This document shows, piece by piece, positions 16,324 through 25,293 of a DNA stretch of 54,743 nucleotides. Position 1 is the stretch's first letter; every line of letters begins with the position of its first letter. The translations under genes and the position numbers were made by a program. The notes under the pieces are model-generated. The model made no database searches. It was not told the DNA's origin and saw nothing but the letters and a program-made list of their open reading frames with translations. This DNA is from Pseudomonadota bacterium (lineage in GTDB: Bacteria > Pseudomonadota > Alphaproteobacteria > Rhizobiales > Xanthobacteraceae): the NCBI GenBank assembly GCA_023388935.1, contig JAEWFG010000402.1:1-54743 (forward strand), written 5' to 3'.

Positions 16324-17315
16324 TAATGCGACCTCAGCGGATGTGCTTTCCGGTGCCAGGCCCAGGCGGTGCGGATGACCGTAGGCAGGTCGGAGTGACG
16401 CGGCACGAAGTTCAGCACTTTTCTCGCAGCAGAAGGATCCGCGACCAGATAAGTGGGATCTCCGGCGCGGCGCGGCTTGACGGTGTGCGGCACCTCGCGC
16501 CCGGTCTCCTGCGTGATCGCGTTCAGGATCTCGCGCACGGAAAAGCCGGAGCCGGTGCCGAGATTGAAGCTGCCGCCGGAGTGGCCCTGTTCCAGAAGCT
16601 TGAGCGCGGCGACATGCGCGGCGGCGAGGTCGGTGACATGGATGTAGTCGCGGATCGCGGTACCGTCGGGCGTGTCATAATCGTCACCGAATACGGCGAA
16701 GTCGACATGGCCTTGCAAGGCCATCATGGCGCGCGGAATGAGATGGGTCTCGTTGTCACGCAGCTCGCCGATGCCGCCGGCGGGATCGGCGCCGCTGGCG
16801 TTGAAATAGCGCAGGCAGAATGCGCCAAAACCATAGGCGGCGCGATAGTCGGCGAGCATTCGCTCGATCATCCACTTCGACGCGCCGTAGGGATTGATCG
16901 GCGCGCAGGGAAAGTCTTCCGGCAACTCCTTGGAATCGGCGTTACCGTAGACGGCGCCGGTCGAGGAGAACACGATGCGCGTGCAGCCCGCGTTGCGCAT
17001 TGCCTGCAACAGCGACAGCGTGCCCTGTACGTTGTTGATGTAATATTTCTGCGGGTCGGTCATGGACTCGCCGACGAGGCTTGCCGCCGCGAAATGCATC
17101 ACCGCCGCAACGTTGTGATCGGCGAAGGCGCGCGCCAGCGCCGCGCCGTCGAGCAGATCGCCGGTCACCAGCGGACCGGCAACGAAGCTGCGATGGCCTG
17201 TCGAGAGATTGTCATAAACGACGGGCTGATAGCCGGCGGCGGTTAGTGCGCGGCAGGCATGCGAGCCAATATAGCCCGCGCCTCCTGTGACGAGGACAGT
17301 CGGTCGGTCGGTCAT
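16323..17315 (-). CDS. galE: UDP-glucose 4-epimerase GalE
   Basis: A 330-aa SDR-extended enzyme interconverting UDP-glucose and UDP-galactose in the cytosol. The NAD-binding motif is GGAGYIGSH (residues 11-19); the catalytic site is S118-T119 with Y143-x3-K147 (YGASK). Length matches GalE. It lies 19 nt after the WecG/TagA transferase gene on the same strand, so the precursor enzyme and the glycan assembly genes are one transcription unit. A role in making UDP-galactose for exopolysaccharide or lipopolysaccharide follows from this context. Confidence 0.95.
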   Translation of the reverse strand: MTDRPTVLVTGGAGYIGSHACRALTAAGYQPVVYDNLSTGHRSFVAGPLVTGDLLDGAALARAFADHNVAAVMHFAAASLVGESMTDPQKYYINNVQGTLSLLQAMRNAGCTRIVFSSTGAVYGNADSKELPEDFPCAPINPYGASKWMIERMLADYRAAYGFGAFCLRYFNASGADPAGGIGELRDNETHLIPRAMMALQGHVDFAVFGDDYDTPDGTAIRDYIHVTDLAAAHVAALKLLEQGHSGGSFNLGTGSGFSVREILNAITQETGREVPHTVKPRRAGDPTYLVADPSAARKVLNFVPRHSDLPTVIRTAWAWHRKAHPLRSH

Positions 17316-17334
17316 GTCGTCTTCTACTCTTGTC

Positions 17335-18141
17335 TCAGCGATTGAAGGGGCGGCTGCGGCCGAAGAGAAGATAGAGCGCGCGAGGGTTGGTGGTCAAATA
17401 GCGCCAGAGCAGACGCCGCGGCTCGAGCCAGGTGCGCCAGGCCCATTCGAGTCCGATTTTCTGCATCCATTGCGGCGCGCGCGAGCGGCTGCCCGATAAA
17501 AAGTTGAACAGGCCGCCGGATGTCTTGATAACGCCAACATTGATCAGCAGCGGGCTGAATTCCTCCACGAATGCCTGCTCGTTGGGCACGCCAAGTGCGA
17601 CCCACAGACAATCCGGCGCGAGCGCGTTGATCTCCTCGACTTTGGCGCGCAGGGCGTCGCCATGGAGATAGCCGTGGCTGTATCCGACGATCTTGAGGTT
17701 CGGATACATGTTCTGGACTTTTTCGACCGCCGTGGCGTTCTCGTCCTCGCTGGCGCCGAGCATGTAGAAGGTGCGGCCGGCAGCTTCCGCCTTCCGCGCG
17801 ACCACGTGGAACAGGTCCGTGGTCGCGACGCGCTCGGGCAGCGAAAACCAGGATTGCAGCTTCGAGGCTGCCACCAGCGGCTGGCCGTCGGCATTGATCA
17901 GGTCGGCGGCGCGGAACAGGCGCTCGGTCTGCGGCTCGGTCGAGCAGCGCGCCAGCACTTCTCCATTGGCCGAGGTCAGGAACAGCGGACGACCGATGCG
18001 ATGACGCGGATCGGTGGCCTTGATCATGAAGTCGGCGGTCGCTTCCAGGTCGAGCGCGGCCATGCGGAGACCGCCGAGGGTGATCCGCGGCACGTCGGCG
18101 GTTGCGGCCCGGCCATCAAGATTGACGCGGCGCTCAAGCAT
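17335..18141 (-). CDS. WecG/TagA/CpsF-family glycosyltransferase
   Basis: A 268-aa GT26-family transferase that adds a sugar (classically N-acetylmannosamine or its acid) to a lipid-linked intermediate at the inner face of the membrane. Family signatures are FLTSANGEVLARC (residues about 53-65), LINADGQPLVAASKL (about 84-98), GRTFYMLGASEDENATAVEKVQNMYPNLKIVGYSHGY and LWVALGVPNEQAFVEE. The C-terminus is rich in aromatic/Arg residues that help membrane attachment. Its ATG overlaps the stop of the Wzz/kinase-like gene by 8 nt, showing translational coupling. It is very likely an early or side-chain transferase of the local polysaccharide. Confidence 0.92.
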   Translation of the reverse strand: MLERRVNLDGRAATADVPRITLGGLRMAALDLEATADFMIKATDPRHRIGRPLFLTSANGEVLARCSTEPQTERLFRAADLINADGQPLVAASKLQSWFSLPERVATTDLFHVVARKAEAAGRTFYMLGASEDENATAVEKVQNMYPNLKIVGYSHGYLHGDALRAKVEEINALAPDCLWVALGVPNEQAFVEEFSPLLINVGVIKTSGGLFNFLSGSRSRAPQWMQKIGLEWAWRTWLEPRRLLWRYLTTNPRALYLLFGRSRPFNR

Positions 18142-20476
18142 ATTGTCTGCCTCGCTGGTGCGCTTGGGTTGCGGGGGTGAGCTCGTCGAGCACGACTCCG
18201 ACGAGCTTGAGCTCGGCGCGACCGAGCGCGGTCAAGATCTCTTCCAGGCTGTCGTTGATGTCGAGGCTAGTCGGCAGCACCGCCACCAGGGCGTCGGCGT
18301 CATCGAGCAGCTTGCAGCCGCCGGCCGCGAGCGGCATCGCGGGGCCATCGAGGATCACGAGATCATAGCCGCCGGCGGAGCGCGCCTGCGCAATCGTCTT
18401 GCGGATGGCGTCGGCCGCCCTGCCGGCATCGTTCTCTGCAGCCGGCAGCACCGAGATGCCGTTGACCGTCTTGATCTCGCGCGCAGCCTTGCTGCCGACC
18501 GAGAGCCAGCCAAGCCTGCTCGGTTCGCTCTTGCCGGGATGGTTGACCTTGTTGGAGAGCGGATGCGCCTGATGATCGGCATCGATCATCAGCACACGGG
18601 TACCGTCACGCGCGGCTGCGAGCGCGAAGTTCAGTGCGGTCACGCTGCGCCCGGCGGTCCCGCCGGCACCGACGAGTGCGATGACCGGCATCGCCTTGCC
18701 GCCGGCACGCCGGGCCACCGCGCTACGCATGTCGCGCCAGGCATTGAGCAGCGTCGTCAGGGGAAAGCCGGTGCGCAGCGTCGGCCAGCCCAGTCGGGTG
18801 AGGTCGACGCCGACGCCGGTGGCGAGAATGGCGCCGAGCGTATGGATGACGTCGGCCTCCTGGAGGCGCGCGATCAGCGGCTTTTCGATCAGCGGCTCTT
18901 CGACCGTCGAGGGCGGCGGGGGTGGCGCGGCAGGTTCCGGCGGAGCCTGCGCAACTTCCGGACCTCGCGAGATCTCCGGAGCTCGGAGAGGGTGCGCCGG
19001 TGTGCGCTGAGGGTGGGCCCGCGTAGGCGCCGGCGCGGTGGTGCCAGAGAACAGGAGTTCGGCCGCGACGAACCAGCTCGAAGCAGCGAGCGCGCCGAAG
19101 ATGAGGCCGATGATGGCGAACATGCTTATCGCCGGCGGGAACGAGCGCCGCTGCGGCACCGTCGCTTCGCCGATGACGCGGGCCGCAGAGGTGTTCAGGC
19201 TCTCCTGCTCCTCGGTCTCGCGCGAGCGTTTGAGGAAGGATTGATAGACGTCGCGGCTGGCGTCGGCCTCGCGCTCGAGTTCGCGCAGGCGCACGGCGGC
19301 CTGGCTGAGCTGGACACTCTGCCGCTTCTGCGCTTCCAGCGCCCGGTTGAGCGAGGCCTCGTAGTCGCGGGCGCGCGTGAGGTCGTTCTTGGCGGACTGG
19401 GCGAAACGGTCGATCTCTTCGTTGATGGTGCGCTTGAGATCCTCGACCTGCTTCTCGGTCTGGCGCAACGCCGGATGCCGCGGACCGAGCTCCGCGGTCT
19501 GCTCCGCATATTTCCTGCGGGCATCGGCATATTGCGCGCGCAGGTTCGCGATGGTCGGCGATTGCAGCGCCTCGGGAATCGCGCCCGCATCCGCAGCCGT
19601 GCGGCGGCTCGCCTCGATCTGGTCGAACCGCGCTTGCGCATCCATCGTCGCCGCACGGGCCGCGGCCAGGCGCTGGTTGCTGGCGGAGAGCTGCTGGTCG
19701 CTGATCAACGTGTCCTGGGTGCCCACGAAATTGTTCTGGGCCTTGTAGGTGGCGAGCGCGGTCTCGGCGTTGCGCAGCCGCTCGCGCAGCTCCTTCAGGC
19801 GGCCGGAGAGATCGTTCGTGGCGCGCCGTGCGGCCGAAGCCTGGGAGTTGCGGGATTCCGCGAGGTAGGCGTTGGTCAGCGTGTTGGCGAGCATCGCCGC
19901 TTTTGCGGGATCGGTCGACCAGACCTCGATGTCGACGATGAAGCTCTTCTCGGTCTTGCGGATCGTGATGTGCCTGTTCAGCGCTTCGAGCGCCGCAAGC
20001 TGCACTTCCTTGTTGTCCGCGGCGGAGGGCGCGCGAGGCTGAAGGCCGATCAGGCCGATCAGGCCGAGCAGCGACGACACCGAGCCCTTGCCGTCGCCAC
20101 CACCGAATTCGGGATCCTTGTCGAGATTGGCCTGCTGGATCACGTGGAGCAGCACGCTGTTGGACGTGATCAAGCGCGCCTGGCTCTCCACCACCATGGA
20201 CATGCCGGAGACGTCCTGCGCGCGCGGCGTGAGTTCGCGATCGACGAGCTGCAGCTCGCGCGGATCGACATAGAGCTGGGCGGTGGCGGTGTAGCGGGGC
20301 GTCAGGCTCTTGCCGATAGTGACGGCAAGCGTTGCTCCAATGAGAGCGGCGGCCGCAATCGCGACCTTTCGGCGCCAGAGCAGGTTGACCAGCTCCAGCA
20401 CGCTGAGGCCAGCCTGAGGCATCTGCTGCGGAGCCTCCGGTCCGGCCCGCTCTATCGGCTGGCTATAGTCAAGCAT
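18134..20476 (-). CDS. Wzz-type polysaccharide copolymerase with tyrosine-kinase-like domain (ExoP-like)
   Basis: A 780-aa inner-membrane protein controlling polysaccharide chain length. Wzz domain: first membrane helix at about 28-48 (VAIAAAALIGATLAVTIG), coiled-coil periplasmic region rich in Arg/Glu/Ala (about 160-430), second helix near 460. The C-terminal P-loop domain starts at about 598. Its motif is GAGGTAGRSV, with Arg where BY-kinases have the catalytic Lys (GKS/T); Walker A' is DADHQAHP and Walker B YDLVILDGP. There is no C-terminal tyrosine cluster (only RQYA). Start ATG 20476 is chosen over TTG 20497; neither has a strong ribosome site. It heads the leftward polysaccharide operon. 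Confidence 0.9.
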   Translation of the reverse strand: MLDYSQPIERAGPEAPQQMPQAGLSVLELVNLLWRRKVAIAAAALIGATLAVTIGKSLTPRYTATAQLYVDPRELQLVDRELTPRAQDVSGMSMVVESQARLITSNSVLLHVIQQANLDKDPEFGGGDGKGSVSSLLGLIGLIGLQPRAPSAADNKEVQLAALEALNRHITIRKTEKSFIVDIEVWSTDPAKAAMLANTLTNAYLAESRNSQASAARRATNDLSGRLKELRERLRNAETALATYKAQNNFVGTQDTLISDQQLSASNQRLAAARAATMDAQARFDQIEASRRTAADAGAIPEALQSPTIANLRAQYADARRKYAEQTAELGPRHPALRQTEKQVEDLKRTINEEIDRFAQSAKNDLTRARDYEASLNRALEAQKRQSVQLSQAAVRLRELEREADASRDVYQSFLKRSRETEEQESLNTSAARVIGEATVPQRRSFPPAISMFAIIGLIFGALAASSWFVAAELLFSGTTAPAPTRAHPQRTPAHPLRAPEISRGPEVAQAPPEPAAPPPPPSTVEEPLIEKPLIARLQEADVIHTLGAILATGVGVDLTRLGWPTLRTGFPLTTLLNAWRDMRSAVARRAGGKAMPVIALVGAGGTAGRSVTALNFALAAARDGTRVLMIDADHQAHPLSNKVNHPGKSEPSRLGWLSVGSKAAREIKTVNGISVLPAAENDAGRAADAIRKTIAQARSAGGYDLVILDGPAMPLAAGGCKLLDDADALVAVLPTSLDINDSLEEILTALGRAELKLVGVVLDELTPATQAHQRGRQYA

Positions 20477-20710
20477 GATCCCCAGCTTCCATTCCAACTG
20501 CCGCGGGCTGAGGGGTTACTTTTCGCTCTACGCCACGCACCCGGGATATAGGTGCCTCATCAACGCAACAGGGAAAATTAACCATACTCATTGATGGACT
20601 ATTCACCGAAATGGCAAACAAAGCGTTTAAGCGCATGCCGCTCTTCGGCGCGTTGCCGTGACGCGCACGATGCCGGGGTTAACGGTTCGTTACCGCGCGC
20701 ATCATGGTCG
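20477..20710. promoter_or_regulatory. Promoter region of the polysaccharide operon with TAACG-gtt-CGTTA dyad
   Basis: This 234-nt region lies between the Wzz-like gene and the upstream methyltransferase gene on the same strand. It is AT-richer than its surroundings and holds the dyad TAACG-gtt-CGTTA within GGTTAACGGTTCGTTACC (about 20679-20696), close to the end of the methyltransferase gene. It may be a regulator site, but the regulator is unknown. Confidence 0.35.
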
Positions 20711-21511
20711 TCAGCTTTTCCGCAGGATGACGTGATAGTCGCCGCGGCGAACATCGGTCCCGCGCGAGAGCACGGCGTTCAGTACAGCGGCGCCGGCATC
20801 GATCAGAGCGGCGAACAGCGGCTTGCGCCGGCGCATCTCGGGATAGCGCGGGCTCTCGACCTCACGGCGGTAGATCATCTCGAGGCCGTTGGCGGCCGCG
20901 AACGACTCAAGCCTCGGCAGCGTCACCAGCGGATGGAAGAAGGTCGGGAACGGCGGCTCGCCGGGCAGGCCGGCATCCTTGATGCCTCGGATATTCCGGT
21001 AAAACCAGACGTGGAACCAGTGCGGCGAGTATTTGGTAACAACGCCGGACAGCGAGCGCGGATTGGGCGCACCGATCAGGATCAACCCGCCGCGCTTGAG
21101 CGCGTCGCGGAAATTCAGGAGTGCGGCGTCGACGTTGGGCAGATGCTCGATCACGTTGTAGCAGATCACGAGATCGAAGGTTTCGGGGCCGAAGCGGTAG
21201 GTCTGCACGTCGCCGAGGATCGCTTCGTCCGCGTAACTGTTGTTGCGGACCTGGTCCTCGTCGATGTCGACGACGGTGACCTTGCTGCGGCTCAGCAGTT
21301 CCGGCGGCAGAACGCTGCAAGAGCCGCCGCCGGCTTCATAGGTGGCGAGCAGGCCCTGCGGCAGTTCGCGGCGCAGCACGTCGTGAATGGCGAGCAGGCT
21401 GTCGCGGGCTTCGCCGGGGACCAGATCGTGCAGCGCTTGGGTTTGTGTGGCTGCCGCGGAGATTTGGATCGCCGTGGCTGTCGCGAAATCGATCGTGGCT
21501 GGCTTGTTCAT
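20711..21511 (-). CDS. Class I SAM-dependent methyltransferase
   Basis: A 266-aa cytosolic methyltransferase. SAM-binding motifs: ATYEAGGGSCSVLPPELL (motif I region, about residues 56-73), VTVVDIDEDQ (motif II acidic end, about 78-87) and FDLVICYNVIEHLPNVDAAL (about 110-130), the last typical of the Methyltransf_11 group. The middle (HWFHVWFYRNIRGIKDAGLPGEPPFPTFFHP) and tail are membrane-surface-like and resemble sugar or lipid-linked saccharide methyltransferases. It lies in the polysaccharide locus upstream of the Wzz gene, so it may cap or modify the glycan; target not proven. Confidence 0.88.
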   Translation of the reverse strand: MNKPATIDFATATAIQISAAATQTQALHDLVPGEARDSLLAIHDVLRRELPQGLLATYEAGGGSCSVLPPELLSRSKVTVVDIDEDQVRNNSYADEAILGDVQTYRFGPETFDLVICYNVIEHLPNVDAALLNFRDALKRGGLILIGAPNPRSLSGVVTKYSPHWFHVWFYRNIRGIKDAGLPGEPPFPTFFHPLVTLPRLESFAAANGLEMIYRREVESPRYPEMRRRKPLFAALIDAGAAVLNAVLSRGTDVRRGDYHVILRKS

Positions 21512-21906
21512 ATTCTCTGACCGCGCTTGTTCGACACAAATTTACAAGAAAAATTTCGCATGCCCGAAGAGCAAATCTGATGCCGCCGGCTCTTCACCGG
21601 TCGCGGTGCTTACGGTCGGGTTAATGCGCATAGGCGTTAACTACGGCATCGTCCGTGTCGGGCCGATGCCGGCGCAATGGACTGCGAATTGCACTATCAC
21701 GTATGCGAGGTTTCGCAGGAGAAACACGCGAAAGCGGTTAAGTGCATGTATGCGGGGAGATCTGTGGCGTGGCGCCGTCGCGCGCCTCAAGCCAGCCGTT
21801 CATTTAGGGGCGCATCTGTCCTGCGGCGATGTGCCGTCGCGGGACGGCGTCGATCCGCGTGATTGACGCAGGGCTTTTTCAACAAATCTCGGGCATTTAG
21901 AACGCC
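21512..21906. other. 395-nt divergent intergenic region in the polysaccharide locus
   Basis: No supported gene. It separates the methyltransferase (reading left) from a glycosyltransferase (reading right), so it should contain both promoters. An AT-rich stretch lies at about 21538-21560. Near the right end, GTCCTGCGGCG and CGTCGCGGGAC (about 21819-21846) form an imperfect hairpin, followed by a short GCGTC/GACGC stem and CTTTTTC (about 21850-21880). This could be a structured leader or terminator upstream of the glycosyltransferase. Confidence 0.4.
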
Positions 21907-22935
21907 ATGACGCTGATCCCGACAGACCTTTCCGCCAGCCGGATCTCGGATGCCGTGCGCGATCCCAACCGGGACATTGCGGCGAGCTCTCGCGTCATCG
22001 ACCTGTCGGTCGGCATCGTCGTCTGCATTCCCTGCTTCCGCCGCCCGCACCATTTGCGGCTGACGCTGGACTCGCTCGCGAGCCAGCGCACCCCGCGCTC
22101 CTTTGCCGTCGTCATGGTCGAGAACGATGCCGCGGGGCGCGAGAGCGCGCCGGTTGCGGCCGAGTATCTGGCCGACGGCAGGCTCCAAGGCGTCTGCCTC
22201 ATCGAGAAACGGCAGGGCAATTGCCGGGCGATCAACGCTGCGTTCGAGACGGCGCAGGCGCTGTTTCCTGCCGCGACCCGTTTCTTGATGATCGACGACG
22301 ACGAGATCGCTTCGCCCGACTGGCTCGAGCTGATGGTTCGCACCGCAGATGCGACCGGCGCCGACGTGGTCGGCGGACCGGTGCTGCCGGTCTTCGACGA
22401 CGACAGCCAGCCGTGGCTTGCGCATCATCCCGCCTTCTGCCCCGCCTATGAATACAGCGGAGCGGTGCCGCTGATCTATGGCTGCGGCAATTGCCTGATC
22501 ACGCGTGCGGCGTTCGAGCGGTTCGGCCGTCCCGCTTTCGATCTGCGCTTCAACTTTCTCGGCGGCGGCGACTGCGATTTCTTCGTGCGGTGCCGGGATG
22601 CCGGGATGATATTCCACTGGACGGCGGAGGCGGTCATCACCGAGACCGTACCGCAGAGCCGCACCAGCCTCGGCTGGATCGCAAAGCGCGGCCTGCGCAT
22701 CGGTGCGATCAATTATCGGGTGCAGTACAAGGCCGCACAGGGCGCGGGAGCCCAAACGCTTGTGTTCGCGCAGATGCTGGGACGGCTGCCGCTGTCGCTG
22801 GTGCGCGCGGCCGGTCTGCTGACGTCGTCGAAGGCCGTCGTCGCGATGCATCCCGTGATGGTCGCGTTCGGCGCCGCGCTCGCGGCATTCGGCATCGAGC
22901 CGAAGCCCTATGAGGCCTCGAAGATCGTGTCCTGA
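21907..22935 (+). CDS. Glycosyltransferase family 2 protein
   Basis: A 342-aa GT-A-fold transferase. The N-terminus of the domain is GIVVCIPCFRRPHHLRLTLDSLASQ (about 36-60). The metal-binding acidic motif is FLMIDDDEIASPDWLE (about 126-141). A second conserved region, YGCGNCLITRAAFERFG and FLGGGDCDFFVRCRDAG (about 193-240), contains the catalytic acidic residues (G-G-D). The C-terminus has a weakly hydrophobic segment likely contacting the membrane. It is divergent from the methyltransferase and convergent with the next glycosyltransferase. Sugar donor and acceptor are unknown. Confidence 0.9.
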   Translation: MTLIPTDLSASRISDAVRDPNRDIAASSRVIDLSVGIVVCIPCFRRPHHLRLTLDSLASQRTPRSFAVVMVENDAAGRESAPVAAEYLADGRLQGVCLIEKRQGNCRAINAAFETAQALFPAATRFLMIDDDEIASPDWLELMVRTADATGADVVGGPVLPVFDDDSQPWLAHHPAFCPAYEYSGAVPLIYGCGNCLITRAAFERFGRPAFDLRFNFLGGGDCDFFVRCRDAGMIFHWTAEAVITETVPQSRTSLGWIAKRGLRIGAINYRVQYKAAQGAGAQTLVFAQMLGRLPLSLVRAAGLLTSSKAVVAMHPVMVAFGAALAAFGIEPKPYEASKIVS

Positions 22936-22946
22936 CGCCGCGGTGA

Positions 22947-23930
22947 TTAGACGCCGAAATAGGCGAGAACCACCCTGATCGTGGAGCGCGGCAGCGATTT
23001 GAGCGACCGCCGGCCGACCATCCTGAGATAGGTGAAGGCTTCGCGATATCTGCCGGAGCGGATCGCTTGCATCGCCGAATAGGTGACGAGATGAATCTCG
23101 GCAGCCTGGCGCAGCCCGGCAGTCGCGCCCTCGGGCAGTCGCGCCAGGATCGACCCGTCGTCGAAGATTCGCGCGATCGCCGGGAAGAAATCCTGCGGCG
23201 TCCGCACTGCCGCGTTCATGGTATTGGCCGTGTGCAAGCGATAGTCGAGCAGGAGCGTTGGTACGAACTCGAACTCGCCGATCGCGGCAAGGCGGCACCA
23301 GCAGTGCCAGTCCTCGCAATATCTGAGCGAGACGTCGAAGCCGCCGATGGCGCGGAAGGCCTCCGCGCGCGTGAGCGCGATGCCGCCATTGACGATGAAA
23401 TTGCCGGCCGCGAGCCGCGCCAGCACGTCGCCGGACGGCTTGCGGCGTCCCTTCAGCAGCTCGCGCCGGCCGATCTGCCGTCCCTCGCTGTCGATCGTGT
23501 TGTAGTCGCCGTAGACCAGAACAGCGCGCGGAGCTCCGCGCGCTGTCGCTACCAGCGTCGCCGCGGCGCCGGGGCGCAGGCGGTCGTCGGCATCGAGGAA
23601 GAGGAGCCAGTCGCCGCTCGCATGTCGCGCGCCGAGATTGCGCGCAGCGGATACGCCGGCGGAATCGTTGATCATCAGGCGCAGCCGCGGGTCACAAAAG
23701 CCGCGGACGATCGCAGCGGTGCCGTCGGTCGAGCCGTCGTCCACGACGATCACTTCGGTGACCTCGCATTGCGCCAGCACGCTTTCGATGGTTTCGCCGA
23801 CATAGGCCACAACGTTCTTGGCGGGAATGACGACGGACACCGTCCCGGCCGGGCTTGCCGGCAGGGGGACGTGCAGGTCCGGCGTCACGCGTGAGCTGGC
23901 CGGCAATTCGAGGACGTCTTCGGCGGTCAT
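22947..23930 (-). CDS. Glycosyltransferase family 2 protein
   Basis: A 327-aa GT2 transferase. Domain start TVSVVIPAKNVVAYVGETIESVLAQ (about 29-53), EVIVVDDGSTDGTAAIV (about 58-74) and the D-x-D motif LLFLDADDRLRPG (about 108-120). The acceptor region includes IVNGGIALTRAEAFRAIGGFDVSLRYCEDWHCWCRLA (about 180-216), where ED is the usual catalytic base position. ATG 23930 is chosen because the extension upstream to 24002 is not protein-like; the ribosome site is weak. It faces the gene at 21907 tail to tail with 11 nt between stops. It is the only leftward gene between rightward glycan genes. Confidence 0.9.
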   Translation of the reverse strand: MTAEDVLELPASSRVTPDLHVPLPASPAGTVSVVIPAKNVVAYVGETIESVLAQCEVTEVIVVDDGSTDGTAAIVRGFCDPRLRLMINDSAGVSAARNLGARHASGDWLLFLDADDRLRPGAAATLVATARGAPRAVLVYGDYNTIDSEGRQIGRRELLKGRRKPSGDVLARLAAGNFIVNGGIALTRAEAFRAIGGFDVSLRYCEDWHCWCRLAAIGEFEFVPTLLLDYRLHTANTMNAAVRTPQDFFPAIARIFDDGSILARLPEGATAGLRQAAEIHLVTYSAMQAIRSGRYREAFTYLRMVGRRSLKSLPRSTIRVVLAYFGV

Positions 23931-24169
23931 CAAGCTGCAGCTCGTCTTTAAGGATCTGTTAACCGGGAGCATCTGCCGCGCTGGCAGAGCCAACGGTCGC
24001 AATCTCGCCCGTTGCGGACGACGCCGACATTACGGCGGAATCGTTTCCGAGAGGCCTGCGCTGCTGCGGTTTCGTAGATTAGCGTTAAGCCGGTGGCATT
24101 AAGCCTGTCGCGAATTTGGCAGAGTGCGACAGCCGGTCCCATGCGAGAATGCGGACCTGATTGCCGCGG

Positions 24170-25255
24170 ATGAACCCAGTGCCCGCAAAGACGTTCGAAT
24201 ACGATCCCAACGCCATGGTCCTCAACCTCTTCTATGAGGACAAGGACGACCGCTGGTTTCCCGGCGACCGGCATCTGCGGCGCCTGGCGCGTCGCATGCT
24301 GCTCGGCGAGCCGCGCATGAGCGGACAGCTTCGCGTGTTCCTCAATCTCTGCGCGGGGCTCGACCGGCTCGGCATCCGCTACCGCGTCAACGACTATCGC
24401 TACATCGCGCAGCATCCCGAGGAAGTCGCCTGCATCATCGGCCGCACCTTCCTGCTCGACAAGTTCGCTTGGAAGAACCCGATCCTGCTTGGCGTCGCCG
24501 CCCACAATCATCCGCTCGATGATCCCGACCTGTTCAAGCGACTGCCGGTCAAGAAGGTCGTGGTGCCCGGCGATTGGTACGTCGACATGTACCGGCCATA
24601 TTGGCCCGACACGGAAGCCTGGCCGGTCGGCATCGACACGGATCTCTGGGCGCCGTCGCGTCCGTCGCAAAAGACCATCGACGTCCTGATCTACGACAAG
24701 GTCCACTGGGACCGCGAGCGCTATGCGCCGGAGCTGATCGAGCCCGTCCGCGCCCGGCTCATCAGGGAGGGCCGCTCGTTCGCGGAACTGCGTTATGGCA
24801 GCTACATAGAAGAAGACTATCAGGCCGCGCTGGCGCATTCGCGCGCGATGATTTTCCTGTGCCAGAACGAGAGCCAGGGCATCGCCTATCAGCAGGCTTT
24901 GTCCTGCGGCGTGCCGGTGTTTGCCTGGAATCCCGGCGGCCCGTGGCGGGACCCCGATTACTATCCGCACCGGGTGAGGTTCGAGCCGGTGTCGTCGGTG
25001 CCGTACTGGGATGACCGTTGCGGCGCCAGGTTCGTCGACGCCGCGGGGTTCGAGGCGGGCTGGGAGAACTTCTGGGCCGGGTGCGCCGCTGATACATTCG
25101 ATCCGCGCGGCTATGTGCTCGACAATCTCACGCTCGAGCAGCGGGCGCTGCAATATTACGAGATCGCGCGGAGCATCGTCCGGGAGCAAAAGGCGGCCAA
25201 GGCACCTGCTGCATCCGGCATGCCGGTTGACGGATGCTTAACGGGGGTAGGCTAA
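24170..25255 (+). CDS. GT-B-fold glycosyltransferase (GT4-like)
   Basis: A 361-aa protein with a GT4-like C-terminal half: LIYDKVHWDRERYAPELI (about 175-192), then RSRAMIFLCQNESQGIAYQQALSCGVPVFAWNPGG region (about 221-255), equivalent to the E-x7-E loop of GT4 enzymes but with Gln instead of the second Glu. The N-terminal half (FYEDKDDRWFPGDRHLRR, VNDYRYIAQHPEEVACIIGR) is an acceptor-binding lobe. ATG 24170 is used; TTG 24161 is an in-frame alternative and neither has a clear ribosome site. It starts a rightward run with the ligase and acetyltransferase genes. Donor sugar unknown. Confidence 0.8.
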   Translation: MNPVPAKTFEYDPNAMVLNLFYEDKDDRWFPGDRHLRRLARRMLLGEPRMSGQLRVFLNLCAGLDRLGIRYRVNDYRYIAQHPEEVACIIGRTFLLDKFAWKNPILLGVAAHNHPLDDPDLFKRLPVKKVVVPGDWYVDMYRPYWPDTEAWPVGIDTDLWAPSRPSQKTIDVLIYDKVHWDRERYAPELIEPVRARLIREGRSFAELRYGSYIEEDYQAALAHSRAMIFLCQNESQGIAYQQALSCGVPVFAWNPGGPWRDPDYYPHRVRFEPVSSVPYWDDRCGARFVDAAGFEAGWENFWAGCAADTFDPRGYVLDNLTLEQRALQYYEIARSIVREQKAAKAPAASGMPVDGCLTGVG

Positions 25256-25293
25256 GCCCGGAGATTCCCGCGCGCTCATCTTGGCCTCGAGGC

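Noticed and set aside
18014..20551. An 845-codon open frame on the + strand opposite the Wzz-like gene
   Set aside because: Antisense shadow with Arg/Gly-rich low-quality sequence; the reverse strand has a clear Wzz-like protein.
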